Of a stretch of 64,000 bases of DNA, positions 47,219 through 56,908 are shown piece after piece. Below the pieces are notes generated by a model. It had not been told where the DNA came from, ran no database searches, and was given only the letters and a program-made list of their open reading frames with translations. Position numbers and translations under genes: made by a program. The stretch comes from Wolbachia endosymbiont (group B) of Eucosma cana (GTDB lineage: Bacteria; Pseudomonadota; Alphaproteobacteria; Rickettsiales; Anaplasmataceae): the NCBI RefSeq assembly GCF_947250645.1, contig NZ_OX366334.1:682001-746000 (forward strand), given 5' to 3'. The first letter of the stretch is position 1. Each line of letters starts with the position of its first letter.

Positions 47219-48322
47219 TACCAATTCTCATTGTTGTGGAGTCAAATAGGAAACAGAGCAGAGTTGTTTAATTGTAGAAGTAGCAAGAGAGGTAAGAAAT
47301 TTGCATAAAGTGCTCTCAAGCAAAGCAATAGTACTGTATATTTTATTGCGCAAAATGTTCTGTTTTATATATAACCAAAGCCTCTCAACAGGATTAAGTT
47401 CAGGTGAATATGGAGGTAGGTATATAATCTCAATGTTTTTAGGTACCTTTAAATTTTTTGACTTATGCCAACTAGCACAGTCCATAACAAGAACAGCTTC
47501 TCTTGTCCCTAGATATTGCAACATTTGCTCAAGAAATATATTCATGCAATCAGTGTTAACATTTGGTGCAAATAAGCTAAAACTCTCTCCATTTTTAGGA
47601 TTAACTGCACTGTAGAGATAAAAATTATGCCTACCTAACTTTATTTTAACCCGAGTTCTAGTACCTTTTTTAAACCATCCATGCCCAACTTTCGAATGTG
47701 TGCCAAACCTTGATTCATCAAAGAAAAATAGCTCTTTTTCAGGATACTTTCCAATAACTTCATTGAGATTTTTTTTTGAATTCCTCTTGTTTACTTTTAT
47801 CTTGTACGTTGTGTACTGGTCTTGGTGTAATATATGAAAATTTCATCTTTTGCATATGGCGGTGTACTGTAGATTTGCTAATATTTAAGTCGAACTTTTC
47901 CTGTATTCTTATTCTCATTTCTTTAATGGTAATATTAGGGTTTTCTTCTATCCATGCTTCAATTTGCTGTAGTTGAGCCTGATTTAATTTAGTTTTTCTT
48001 CGGCGTGATCGAGGAGCAAACAGTTTTTCTTCTCTGCCAAATTTCAAGAGTTTTATCCACGAAGTTAGTGCCTTTCTTGAAATGCAATATATTTTTGCTA
48101 CAGACGTTATACTGTACTTTTTTGCTGCAATTACAGCGTTTAGTTTTTTTGAAACATATGCATTATTCCTTACTTTCTTCAGCATCTCTTTTGCTGATTT
48201 TACTACTTCTTCATCCAATAATTTTGATCTGAGTGCCATTTATACCTAAACTATTTCACTTATTTCATTATGGCTTTTCTTCCATTATTGTCTATCTGTT
48301 TCCCGTATAACGGGAATTGGTA
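47219..48322 (-). mobile_element. IS630-family insertion sequence, copy C (complete)
   Basis: A 1104-bp copy, flanked by TAA on both sides (47216-47218 and 48323-48325), inserted in the second HTH of a regulator gene. One base differs in the right inverted end (CCCGTATAACGGG instead of CCCGTGTAACGGG). Confidence 0.92.
47228..48239 (-). CDS. IS630-family transposase, two frames (copy C)
   Basis: DNA-binding frame 47760-48239 (LFAPRS variant) and DDE frame down to 47228, joined by the A9 run as in the other copies. Reading frames are intact. Confidence 0.85.
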
Positions 48323-48714
48323 TAACTATGAGCAAGGAAGGGTTGCTGTTCCACTTGATAAATTATATGAAATGGCAGAGGCGTTATCGATTAATATCGT
48401 GGATCTACTTGAACCAGCAGAAGATGCAGATGAAAGAGTAGGAAATGAATTACCGAATTTAATTGAAGAATACAAAAAGATTGAAAATCAAGAACTACGT
48501 AATGCACTAATAAAATCTATGTTTGAGGGAATACGTATTTGTGAGGAGAAAGTGAGAGAGATAGAAAGGATTAAAGTTGCAAAGGATCTAGTAAAAGGTG
48601 GAATTTCTATTGATATTATTTTGCAAGCGGTAGGTTTACCTGTTGATGTAGTTTTAGATGGATAGCTCGTAAAAAAATTACAGCAATAAAGTTTTTTTCT
48701 TAAATGGAGGATAA

Positions 48715-49626
48715 ATGTTTGTTTCTGCAAGCAATGTTAGTTACGGAATAGGGCAAAGAATAGAAAATTGTAGGTTAATGCGAGGGCATACTCAAATAGG
48801 ATTAGCAAGTCAAATAGGTTTAACATACCAAGAAGTAAACAGCTATGAAAATGGGTATATTTCTATTCCAATTGAAGTATTATATATAATAGCAAAAGCA
48901 TTATCAGCTAGTGTTACAGATCTACTACCTGAATCAGTAGTAGTAAGAGAATATAAAGATGAAGATGAGGAAATACTCTATCTAACAAAAATATACGAGA
49001 ATCAAAAGTTAGGCAAAATAGTACCTTCATTAGTCAGGTTTGTTCATATTAGCGAAAAAATTAATCAAGAAGAAGCGAAAATAGAAGTAGCAAAGAATCT
49101 AGTGCAAGAAGGAGTTTCAGTTGATATTATTTCCCAAGTGACTCGCTTATCTACTTATGAATATGATGATATAGAGAAAGAAATTTGTACTGATTCTATA
49201 CTCTACAAAGTAGGGAAAAGGATAAAAGAGGAGAGATTAATACGGGAATACACTCAGGAGGACTTGGCAAATAAAATCGGTTCAACACCTAAAGAAATAC
49301 ATGACTATGAACGAGGATATACAGACATTCCAATTGAAATATTATATAAGATAGCAAAGACATTATCAGTTAACATTAAAGCTCTTGGACTAACAGAACA
49401 TGAAAATGAGCCAGTTTTGAGATTTGTAGGTAAATGCGAAAAAATTGAGGATCAAGAATTACTGGATACGGTAGCTAGATCTTTATCTGAAGGAATGCAA
49501 ACTGGTAAAGAAAAGGTTAAAAAAGCAGAGAAAATCAAAATTGCAAAAGATCTAGTTAAGGAAGGTGTTGCTATTGATATTATTTTGCGAGCAAGTGGCC
49601 TAACTGCTGATGAGTGTGAAAATTGA
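48715..49626 (+). CDS. Prophage WO transcriptional regulator with two XRE helix-turn-helix domains
   Basis: A 303-residue protein with two XRE-type DNA-binding domains: residues about 9-65 (GQRIENCRLMRGHTQIGLA, SQIGLTYQEVNSYENGYI) and about 163-220 (GKRIKEERLIREYTQEDLA, NKIGSTPKEIHDYERGYT). Each is followed by a similar linker with an IAKxLVxEGVxxDII motif, so the gene is an internal duplication. An AGGATAA leader precedes the ATG. In phage WO such tandem regulators neighbour each other, as with the broken copy upstream. They probably control lytic genes or host genes. Confidence 0.85.
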   Translation: MFVSASNVSYGIGQRIENCRLMRGHTQIGLASQIGLTYQEVNSYENGYISIPIEVLYIIAKALSASVTDLLPESVVVREYKDEDEEILYLTKIYENQKLGKIVPSLVRFVHISEKINQEEAKIEVAKNLVQEGVSVDIISQVTRLSTYEYDDIEKEICTDSILYKVGKRIKEERLIREYTQEDLANKIGSTPKEIHDYERGYTDIPIEILYKIAKTLSVNIKALGLTEHENEPVLRFVGKCEKIEDQELLDTVARSLSEGMQTGKEKVKKAEKIKIAKDLVKEGVAIDIILRASGLTADECEN

Positions 49627-49665
49627 ATTGTGTTAAACAATATATTAAGATGTAAGTAAAGATAG

Positions 49666-50580
49666 TTATATATTTAATATTTCTATACAGAATTTTTCTA
49701 TCACTTTCTGATTGTCCTCTATCATTGCATTTGCCTCTTGCTGAAGAGATTTGATATTTTTTGATGTAATATTATCCATGTCAGGTGATGCTATTTTTAG
49801 TTGCGATTGTACGCGTATATATTTATCAGCTATAACTTGATCAAGTTGGTAATTTACTGCATCTAAACTTGAGGCAAACATCACATGTAGTAGTGGCTTT
49901 ATCCAGCCTATTTTTCCCAATCTCTTTGAATTGGCTATGCTTCTATCTGTTCTGCCAGTACCTACCGATAACAGTAGAATATCATCATTTGGAAATAATC
50001 TCTTACCACTTGCATATGCACAAGCCGCTGGATTATTGGCAAACACCCCTCCATCCACTAATACCATTTCCTTTTGGTTGACTTTTAAATATTTAGGTGC
50101 AAAGTAAGTAGGTGCAGCCGTTGCAGCTCTGAGTGCATCTTTCAGCTTAATATTACCTTCTTTCCAGCTTTTGAAGAAAAATGGGCAATTATTCTGAATG
50201 TCGTAACTGGTAAGCAGTACATTATTTAAAGTGTTTTGTAGAGTATCATCACCAAAATATTTGTCCAATACAAATTCAATATTTTTATATGGGTATTGTG
50301 CACAGTTAAACCAAGATAATATTGATCGCCTAAAAAATGAAGACTTGAAAATATATGGTCCATATTCCCGATAGAACTCGACTAAATCATTAGCAGAATA
50401 TTGAGGTTTATCTTTTTTACATAATCCAGCTACAACAATTCCACCGGTTGAGGTCCCTGCCATAAGATCAAAGATTTCAGCTATCGGTTTTCTTGTCCTT
50501 TGCTCTATTTCTGCTAGAATAATGGCTGGTATGATGCCTCTAATGCCACCTCCATCAACGGATAAAATATATTTAATCAT
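49666..50580 (-). CDS. Patatin-like phospholipase (prophage WO)
   Basis: A 304-residue patatin-family lipid acyl hydrolase. The oxyanion hole GGGIRG lies at residues 10-15, the nucleophile elbow GTSTGG follows around residues 43-48, and the catalytic Asp is in VDGGVFANNPA. The protein is cytosolic in form with no signal. Patatins are a recurrent cargo next to the tail genes in phage WO. It would cleave membrane phospholipids, either for release from the bacterial cell or on host membranes. It lies with a small membrane protein and an ankyrin protein on the same strand. Confidence 0.93.
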   Translation of the reverse strand: MIKYILSVDGGGIRGIIPAIILAEIEQRTRKPIAEIFDLMAGTSTGGIVVAGLCKKDKPQYSANDLVEFYREYGPYIFKSSFFRRSILSWFNCAQYPYKNIEFVLDKYFGDDTLQNTLNNVLLTSYDIQNNCPFFFKSWKEGNIKLKDALRAATAAPTYFAPKYLKVNQKEMVLVDGGVFANNPAACAYASGKRLFPNDDILLLSVGTGRTDRSIANSKRLGKIGWIKPLLHVMFASSLDAVNYQLDQVIADKYIRVQSQLKIASPDMDNITSKNIKSLQQEANAMIEDNQKVIEKFCIEILNI

Positions 50581-50600
50581 TGTGAATTTGGGTAAAGGTA

Positions 50601-50825
50601 TTAAGATTTAATTTTTCCGCTTAGAACGTGTAATTTAAACTCATCCAATTCCTCAGAAAGATTTTTTACCCTTTCCTCAAGTACTAACACTTTTTCCATT
50701 AAACCATATTCAATAAGTTTATCGTGAAATTGTACCCTTGAGTCTAGCTTGGATAACCACCATATAAATGCTACTGTTTGTATTAATATGGTAATAATTA
50801 CTGTAATTGGGATTTTTTTTAGCAT
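50601..50825 (-). CDS. Small single-pass membrane protein of the phage module
   Basis: A 74-residue protein with one N-terminal transmembrane helix (IPITVIITILIQTVAFIWWL) followed by a charged coiled coil (LIEYGLMEKVLVLEERVKNL). Size, topology and position beside a lipase fit an accessory lysis protein (holin or spanin-like), but no family signature is visible. It ends 20 bp from the patatin start. Confidence 0.6.
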   Translation of the reverse strand: MLKKIPITVIITILIQTVAFIWWLSKLDSRVQFHDKLIEYGLMEKVLVLEERVKNLSEELDEFKLHVLSGKIKS

Positions 50826-50966
50826 ATTTTTTACTGGTTATAAAATAATTGCAAATTACTGATAAAAGAAGAAATATGTTCAGTTTCTATATTTTGCTGT
50901 GGTAGTCACTATTTGAATTCGTATTGCTCTTCTGCAGATCCTTATGACTCCAATATATCTTTGATC

Positions 50967-51503
50967 TTATTTGCTATTTTTTAGCGAGCCTTCTGCATTG
51001 GAAAGTAGTTTTATTACTTCTCTGTATTGCTTGTTTTTATCTTTATTACGTTCTTCTGATATTACAGCCATGCTTCTAGGTGTTCTTCCATCTTTAGCTA
51101 CAGCACTAGGATCTGCTCCTTTGTCTAATAAAAATTTAACAATTTCCAAACGTCCTTGATCTGCAGCATAATGCAGCGGTGTCCATCGCTCGTATCCGTC
51201 AGAAGCACTTACATCAGCTCCTTTTTGTACTAGAAACTTCACGACTTCTAAACAACCTGCCTCTGAAGCATAATGTAATGCTGTTAATTTAGGAACCTGC
51301 ACATTAACATCTAATAGATTTTCTACCAAAAATTTTACAACCTCTAAGTTACAATTTTCAGAAGCAATTTGTAGTACTGTTTTATAATTACTCACAGCTT
51401 TACTCTTTGTATAACAACATGTAACGACAACACATATAACTGTTATCATCAGCCATAGAAAATTTATCTTAATGTTCTTACTTATTTTGTTCATGTCTAA
51501 CAT
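50967..51503 (-). CDS. Membrane-anchored ankyrin-repeat protein (prophage WO)
   Basis: A 178-residue protein. A transmembrane segment lies near residues 13-30 (INFLWLMITVICVVVTC), followed by about three ankyrin repeats (TVLQIASENCNLEVVKFLVE, TALHYASEAGCLEVVKFLVQ, TPLHYAADQGRLEIVKFLLD) and a partial fourth (GRTPRSMAVI). Ankyrin proteins next to the tail module are typical of phage WO and are suspected host-interaction factors. It lies directly upstream of gene D of the tail operon's 3' side. Its 5' end is duplicated at 14763-14873. Confidence 0.9.
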   Translation of the reverse strand: MLDMNKISKNIKINFLWLMITVICVVVTCCYTKSKAVSNYKTVLQIASENCNLEVVKFLVENLLDVNVQVPKLTALHYASEAGCLEVVKFLVQKGADVSASDGYERWTPLHYAADQGRLEIVKFLLDKGADPSAVAKDGRTPRSMAVISEERNKDKNKQYREVIKLLSNAEGSLKNSK

Positions 51504-51540
51504 TTTTTTAGAATTAAATAACCATTTGCTTAAGTTTCAC

Positions 51541-52506
51541 TTAAACAGCTTTGCTCACTGTTGCTTCTACTATAGTTTGATATCCTCTGTTATTCAGAAT
51601 ATGTTCTGCCTTGCTAATTACCCATTCACCTTCAATTTCCTGACAAAATCCTGAAAGGCTGATCTTAGCTTCTGCAAATAATTCTGGATTACCAGGAACA
51701 GTTACATTTAAATTTGATGTACTACGTTTTAGTTGTTTTAACTTAGCTGCTGCTGCACTAATTGCTGATTCTGCGGTAGAGTAAAGCGTTTGCAGGGTAT
51801 AACTTGGACCCTCATTTCCCACTTTCTCTTCTATAGTTTCTCCCTTTTCATAACTGTGCCATTTTGCAATAAAAGATCTATATTTGTTACGCACATTAAA
51901 ATTTACCTCCCAATTTATAATATCTTTAGGTGTAAGTACTGTTGTACCTAACATCTTTCCAGTCGCTGATCTTGCTTCTCCCTTCGGAATAAAAATTATA
52001 TATCCTCCTGCTGGTTTTACTAGTGCATCATATTTTTTGCCTAATCCTTCCAAAAAACTCATGTCGCTTTCATCTGCTTGAATGGTATGTGGTATAAATA
52101 TATTTTCAAATCTTTCAGCGACTTTACCTTCATACCCATGTTCTTGTGCTATTTCTTTAATCAAATCTCCCAAGGTAATGTCTTTCCATTCCTTTGATTT
52201 TCTTTCCTTTAATGATCCTCTTAAACTTGCAGCGTCACATTTTATTCTTAAAGTTTGTGGTGGACTTTGTATTGTAATTTGATTTGCCTTATATACCCCC
52301 ATAGGTAATAAACCTGTTTCTTTATATCCTAGAAAAACCTGTAAATTACCCTTAAGTTCTAAAGCGCTAGAGCTATAATTAATGCATATCTCAGCTTCGT
52401 CACTTGTAGTACCGGATCCATCAGTTACACGTAGTGATATTAAACTCTTTTTTAAAACCTCTGTTACTGGGTTATTTTTTGCTACTATATCAAAATCTGG
52501 TGTCAT
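51541..52506 (-). CDS. Phage tail protein D, copy 2
   Basis: Identical in length (321 aa) and sequence to copy 1 at 14911-15876. Here it is followed by the complete ankyrin gene, as in other phage WO tail modules. Confidence 0.85.
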   Translation of the reverse strand: MTPDFDIVAKNNPVTEVLKKSLISLRVTDGSGTTSDEAEICINYSSSALELKGNLQVFLGYKETGLLPMGVYKANQITIQSPPQTLRIKCDAASLRGSLKERKSKEWKDITLGDLIKEIAQEHGYEGKVAERFENIFIPHTIQADESDMSFLEGLGKKYDALVKPAGGYIIFIPKGEARSATGKMLGTTVLTPKDIINWEVNFNVRNKYRSFIAKWHSYEKGETIEEKVGNEGPSYTLQTLYSTAESAISAAAAKLKQLKRSTSNLNVTVPGNPELFAEAKISLSGFCQEIEGEWVISKAEHILNNRGYQTIVEATVSKAV

Positions 52507-52712
52507 TCATCTAAAATATTTATAACAGATTCTTTCAATATTCTCTGAATTTTAGGAAGCTTAATTTTTAATCCAGCGGGCAAAAAACTTCCATGTTCTA
52601 CAAGTCCTGGATTTTTAAGCAATACTTCCTCCACTGCTCCACTACTGTATCCATAATGTTTCCAGCAAATGTAATCCAACATTTCGTTTTCTTTCGTGTA
52701 ATAATAAATCAC
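52503..52712 (-). CDS. Phage tail protein X, copy 2
   Basis: The 69-residue LysM-like tail protein, identical to copy 1. It keeps the 4-bp overlaps with D and U. Confidence 0.85.
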   Translation of the reverse strand: MIYYYTKENEMLDYICWKHYGYSSGAVEEVLLKNPGLVEHGSFLPAGLKIKLPKIQRILKESVINILDE

Positions 52713-53059
52713 TTACTGTAACTTTTTAACTTCAAAATAAACTCAACTTTTCTCGGTTTTCCATCAGGAAAAAATAATATCTGTTTTTCTTCTACATTAA
52801 TAATGACAAAATTCCCAAGTATATTTCCTGAATTATCAACTAGAACGTGTGGTTCTTGAGTGTTACGTATATTTTTTAGCTGTTCTAAGCCATTACTCTG
52901 ATAATGTGGATAAATCACTCCTGTCAGATCAATACATTCAATTCCTGAGCCAATGTTTTGTAGCGACGTTTTTTCAATACATTCAATTGTATACCACCTT
53001 TTTTCTTTACTGTATCTTAGGCTTATTGGTTCAAGCTTACATTTTCCAAGCAACATCAA
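52709..53059 (-). CDS. Phage tail protein U, copy 2
   Basis: 116 residues, identical to copy 1 at 16079-16429, coupled to the tape measure gene by a 4-bp overlap. Confidence 0.87.
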   Translation of the reverse strand: MMLLGKCKLEPISLRYSKEKRWYTIECIEKTSLQNIGSGIECIDLTGVIYPHYQSNGLEQLKNIRNTQEPHVLVDNSGNILGNFVIINVEEKQILFFPDGKPRKVEFILKLKSYSK

Positions 53060-55341
53060 TGTAACTCTTCAACTATATCAAAAAGTGCCCCACGTGCTTG
53101 TTCTCTAAATCGTTCTATTACTGCATCAGCAACGCTGCGGACATCTTCAGACTTAATGTTGATATTAAACGTTTGATAGAATGCTTGGTTATATACTTTA
53201 GATTCCCTATTTTCATATCTACTTTTCTTGAATGCTTTCTCAATTTCTTCTTGTTCCATAGCTCTTTTTTCTTCTATAACACCTTTAACTTTAAAACTCT
53301 CAAAATTGCCTTTACTATTTTCTGAAAATTGTTTAATAGCACTATTACTTGTCAATGGGTTTCCGTTACTGAAAATGCTATTTTTAGAAAGCCTATTAAC
53401 AACATTTCCATTATTTTCAAATTTTCTAATCGGGCTATTCTCAGCAAATATGCTACTAACTGTATTTCTCATCCATGAAAAAGCTTTTCCTATAGGTTCA
53501 ATGAGTGATTTCCAAAAGCTAGAGAAAAAGTCTTTCACTTTTTGCCAGTTAGTGAGAACATAAGCTGCACCAGAAACAAGACTCGCTATTAAAAGTCCAA
53601 TTGGGTTAGTCATTACAGCTAGTGTTATTGCTCTTAGCCCTGTTATTACTGCAGGAAAAACTATACTTGATAAAGATGAAAATGTTGTCAGTATTGTTGC
53701 TTTAAGACCAAAAATTGTACTTCCTAATAAAGTAATTCCATAGCCTAATCCCACTACTAAGACTTTCAAACTTATCAAAGCTGCTAAAGTACTCATGATT
53801 GCCGTAGTTAAAGTTGGATATTTTTCTGCAAAAGAAGCTATACGCTCTGTTATTGCTTTCAAACTTCCAGCTACATAATTTAAAGTAGGCAACATTACTG
53901 ACCCTAGATTCATGCCAGCTTCAAATACTGCATTTTTAAGTAATTGTAATTTATTAGCTGTAGTATTTGCCCGATTGTTAAATTCGTCCTGCATTGAAGC
54001 GTTATATTTTTCTTTATCAGCTAAATGTTCAATAGCTTTCTTGTAAATGTCTAAGCTTCCTACTAAAAGAGCAATGTCATCTTGAAACCCAGAGCCAAAC
54101 AAATTCATAAGAATACCAGCACGCTCTTGATCGTCTATTCTTTTTAAAGTTTCAAGGAATTGCAATATTGCCTCTTGAGGATTTTTTTTAATAGTTTGTT
54201 CGAGCTCTTCTATACTTGTTCCCATCTCATCTAATGCATCGTGAAATTCAGGACTTTGCTCTCTTGCGGTCTGTAGTTTACTAAGAAAGTTATTTATAGC
54301 AGTTGCTGCTTTTTCAGGTTGTTTACCTAAACTTATGAATGCACTTGCTAAGCTACTTGCTTGATCAATTTCTAAACCAAACTGTTTAGCATTACCACCA
54401 ATTCTATTCAGTGTAAGAACCATTTCCTTTGCTTTGGCAGCAGTATTATCTGAAAGATGGTTTATTATGTTACCTACATTTTCCATACCATCAACTTTAA
54501 TTCCATAGACATTGGATATTTTTGCAATAGCATTACCAGCTTCTTCTGCCGACATATCAAACGCTGTGGTCATTTTGGCAACTACTGTTGTAAACTTCAT
54601 AAGATCATTTTTGTCAATACCAAGTTGACCACCGCTTGCAGCTATTTGTGCTAATTCTGCAGCTGACAAAGGTATTTCACGAGATAACTTTTTGAGCTCT
54701 TGAGCAAATTTACTAGCTTCATTTTTTTTACTATCAAACCTTACTACTTTCTTTACATCAGCCATGGCCGATTCAAAATCAATAGCAACTTTAATTGGCG
54801 CTGCAAGCGAAAGACCTAGTCCAATAGTCTCTATAATTTGTGACTTAAAATGTGCTTTGCTTGCTAAAAAACTTTGGTGACTACGTATTGCAGATCCAAG
54901 CTTACCATACTTGCCTTTCAGCGCTTCAATGGACGAGCCAAGTTTATATTGGTCGCTTACTAATGACTTAATATTTCTTCCACTTTTTCTTACTTCTTCA
55001 TTAAATGAATGCAAAGCATCTCTCTTTTTCAAATATGCTTCTTTTGCTTTTATTGCGGAGGTTTTGGCCTTGTCAAATTCTGCTTTTAAAGTTTTGCTTG
55101 GTTTCTCTATTGCTTTCATTTGTTTAGCTAAAGATTTTACTTGATCTTCAAAGCCCTTCCACGACCCCCTGCTAGTCAAAACATCACTACCCAACTGCTT
55201 AAATTTTGATACTGATTTTAAAGATGAATCAAGCTTTCTTATATTCTCACCAAGACGAGTAAGTTGACTGCTACTTCCTTTTATTACAGTATTAAAACTG
55301 CCATCTAAGACTGCTCCGATTTTTATAGATAACGTTGACAT
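53056..55341 (-). CDS. Phage tail tape measure protein, copy 2
   Basis: 761 residues, identical to copy 1 at 16426-18711. Two identical tape measure genes give no functional gain, so the duplication is either recent or kept uniform by gene conversion. Confidence 0.9.
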   Translation of the reverse strand: MSTLSIKIGAVLDGSFNTVIKGSSSQLTRLGENIRKLDSSLKSVSKFKQLGSDVLTSRGSWKGFEDQVKSLAKQMKAIEKPSKTLKAEFDKAKTSAIKAKEAYLKKRDALHSFNEEVRKSGRNIKSLVSDQYKLGSSIEALKGKYGKLGSAIRSHQSFLASKAHFKSQIIETIGLGLSLAAPIKVAIDFESAMADVKKVVRFDSKKNEASKFAQELKKLSREIPLSAAELAQIAASGGQLGIDKNDLMKFTTVVAKMTTAFDMSAEEAGNAIAKISNVYGIKVDGMENVGNIINHLSDNTAAKAKEMVLTLNRIGGNAKQFGLEIDQASSLASAFISLGKQPEKAATAINNFLSKLQTAREQSPEFHDALDEMGTSIEELEQTIKKNPQEAILQFLETLKRIDDQERAGILMNLFGSGFQDDIALLVGSLDIYKKAIEHLADKEKYNASMQDEFNNRANTTANKLQLLKNAVFEAGMNLGSVMLPTLNYVAGSLKAITERIASFAEKYPTLTTAIMSTLAALISLKVLVVGLGYGITLLGSTIFGLKATILTTFSSLSSIVFPAVITGLRAITLAVMTNPIGLLIASLVSGAAYVLTNWQKVKDFFSSFWKSLIEPIGKAFSWMRNTVSSIFAENSPIRKFENNGNVVNRLSKNSIFSNGNPLTSNSAIKQFSENSKGNFESFKVKGVIEEKRAMEQEEIEKAFKKSRYENRESKVYNQAFYQTFNINIKSEDVRSVADAVIERFREQARGALFDIVEELH

Positions 55342-55708
55342 TTAGACCTCTTTGCTGTTTCTTCCCATAAGATAAATTCGTTAAATTCCATATCAAGAAT
55401 GTGCTCAACTCCACCACCTATGATAGAGCTAAGCACGAGTACTTCTAATCTCAAGTTTTTTGGATAATTGGTGAAAAAAAATCCTTTAATACCTCTTGAA
55501 TTTTCACATAATCAGCAATATCTAACTCTTCAATTGCTTCTTTTGCAACTGATGTCAGGTTGGCAGTCAAAGTCACTTCCTTATTTAGGTCACTACCATT
55601 AATGCGTTCTATTGCCAAATAGTCTCTAACTTTTGGACGTCTAATGGTAAGTTCTGAAACAGAAATTCCATCAACTGTTATTGGGTTATTAAGTGTTATA
55701 GCTTGCAT
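55342..55708 (-). CDS. Tail assembly chaperones E and E' (frameshift pair), copy 2
   Basis: E is 55451-55708 and E' continues in the -1 frame from the A6 run (55456-55461) to the TAA just before the tape measure ATG. Same arrangement as copy 1. Confidence 0.78.
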
Positions 55709-55841
55709 GTTCCTCCTTAAAAAGTTAATTAAATAAAAGTCTATATCGGCTTTTACATAACTAATTTTTTTTACTATAGTTTTTGTGTTTGATTAACGAT
55801 CCTTCATACTAAATTTCTCAATATAAAGATGATAGTAGGGT

Positions 55842-56813
55842 TTATTTTTCCTCAACTTGAATTAATTCTTGAACTTTATCGACAGAAAGACCTGTACACT
55901 TGACAATAGTGCTAATATCAACATTATTAGTCAACATCGCTTTTGCAACTTCAATCTTTCCTTCAATCTTTCCTTCAATCTTTCCTTCAATCTTTCCTTC
56001 AATCTTTCCTTCAATCTTTCCTTCAATCTTTCCTTCAATCTTTCCTTCAATCTTTCCTTCAATCTTTCCTTCTTTTTTGGCATCATCAAGTTTTTGAGCA
56101 AGGACAGCCTGTTCATCACGAATACGCTTGGTCTCCTGTTCATATGCTATAAACTCTTTTTCTGACCAGTTAAACCTGTTTAGCTCTTCGTACGCTTTTT
56201 TGATTATTACGTCACTTCCTGTTATTCTTTCCAATTCTTCTTCACTTGTTTCATCAGCGTACTTAAAAAAATACACCCACTTCTCAACTATATTTGAAAG
56301 CTGATCTTCTTTAGTTTTGGAAAATTTAGGCAGTTCAATAAATACAAAGTAAAAATCTTTTAGATCATGTTCATTAGTATCTTCATCCCGAATGGTGTGT
56401 TTTGATTTATACTCAGACTTATCCGGAAATAGTATACAGTCTGCTATAGCAATAAAGATAATTTCCTTAAGGTCATGGTATTGATCACCTTTATCTGCTT
56501 GTCTTGAATAGGCTTTAGCAGCGTAATATTGGGCACGTTTTTCAAAGCCTTTGGTTTTAGCAACCTGCATCTCAATTATCCATTGTACTCCTGTTGAATC
56601 TTTACATAGCACATCAACAATACTTTGCTTTTTAGCGGCAATTTCGGGATCTTGAATAGTACTTAAAAACTCTATATCCTGTATTGCATTTTTGCCAGTA
56701 AAGCTCAAAATATCATTGAGGAAGTGAATGAGGATGTCTTTATTCTTTTCTGTACCAAAGATACGGCGAAATGCTATATCATTTTTAGGGTCGAGAAATT
56801 TAGATAAAGCCAT
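55842..56813 (-). CDS. Rpn-family PD-(D/E)XK nuclease / putative transposase, copy 2
   Basis: 323 residues, the same as copy 1 except for two additional GKIE units (10 instead of 8). The catalytic region is unchanged. The added units lengthen a charged linker between the nuclease domain and the C-terminal helix. Confidence 0.85.
   Translation of the reverse strand: MALSKFLDPKNDIAFRRIFGTEKNKDILIHFLNDILSFTGKNAIQDIEFLSTIQDPEIAAKKQSIVDVLCKDSTGVQWIIEMQVAKTKGFEKRAQYYAAKAYSRQADKGDQYHDLKEIIFIAIADCILFPDKSEYKSKHTIRDEDTNEHDLKDFYFVFIELPKFSKTKEDQLSNIVEKWVYFFKYADETSEEELERITGSDVIIKKAYEELNRFNWSEKEFIAYEQETKRIRDEQAVLAQKLDDAKKEGKIEGKIEGKIEGKIEGKIEGKIEGKIEGKIEGKIEGKIEVAKAMLTNNVDISTIVKCTGLSVDKVQELIQVEEK
55951..56070. 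repeat. 12-bp tandem repeat, 10 units
   Basis: Ten exact copies of TCAATCTTTCCT, two more than in the paralogous array at 19321-19416. Confidence 0.97.
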
Positions 56814-56908
56814 AGCACAAATGCTTAAAAAACATTAATAATTATACAGTATTATCAGTAATTTTTCAATAAAAAAGTGGTTATATGAAAAGGCATCCAT
56901 CTATTCCA

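Larger units (their letters stand above)
46844..48665 (+). pseudogene. Tandem-HTH (XRE) regulator, 5' deleted and split by IS630
   Basis: The part before the IS630 (46844-47218) encodes the linker region (EEILNLVREYKKINDQELRKI, EKIKIAKGLVKGGVSVDIVAK) and the start of a second XRE domain (YYKIGKKIKEWRLVRECTQK, DLAEKMTTTRDEIS). The part after (48323-48665) completes it: NYEQGRVAVPLDKLYEMAEALSI, then a further linker ending VDVVLDG. Removing the IS and one TAA restores EISNYEQG in frame. The first HTH is absent; the 5' end meets the dnaB fragment. It parallels the intact gene at 48715. Confidence 0.8.

Noticed and set aside
53228..53563. Open frames on the plus strand opposite the tape measure gene
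   Set aside because: They are antisense shadows of a long conserved coding sequence, with no ribosome binding sites.
55869..56165. Repetitive proteins (LSFN, SFLQ, ERLK repeats) encoded across the 12-bp array in other frames
   Set aside because: A 12-bp repeat without stops opens all frames; only the Rpn frame has a conserved domain outside the array.
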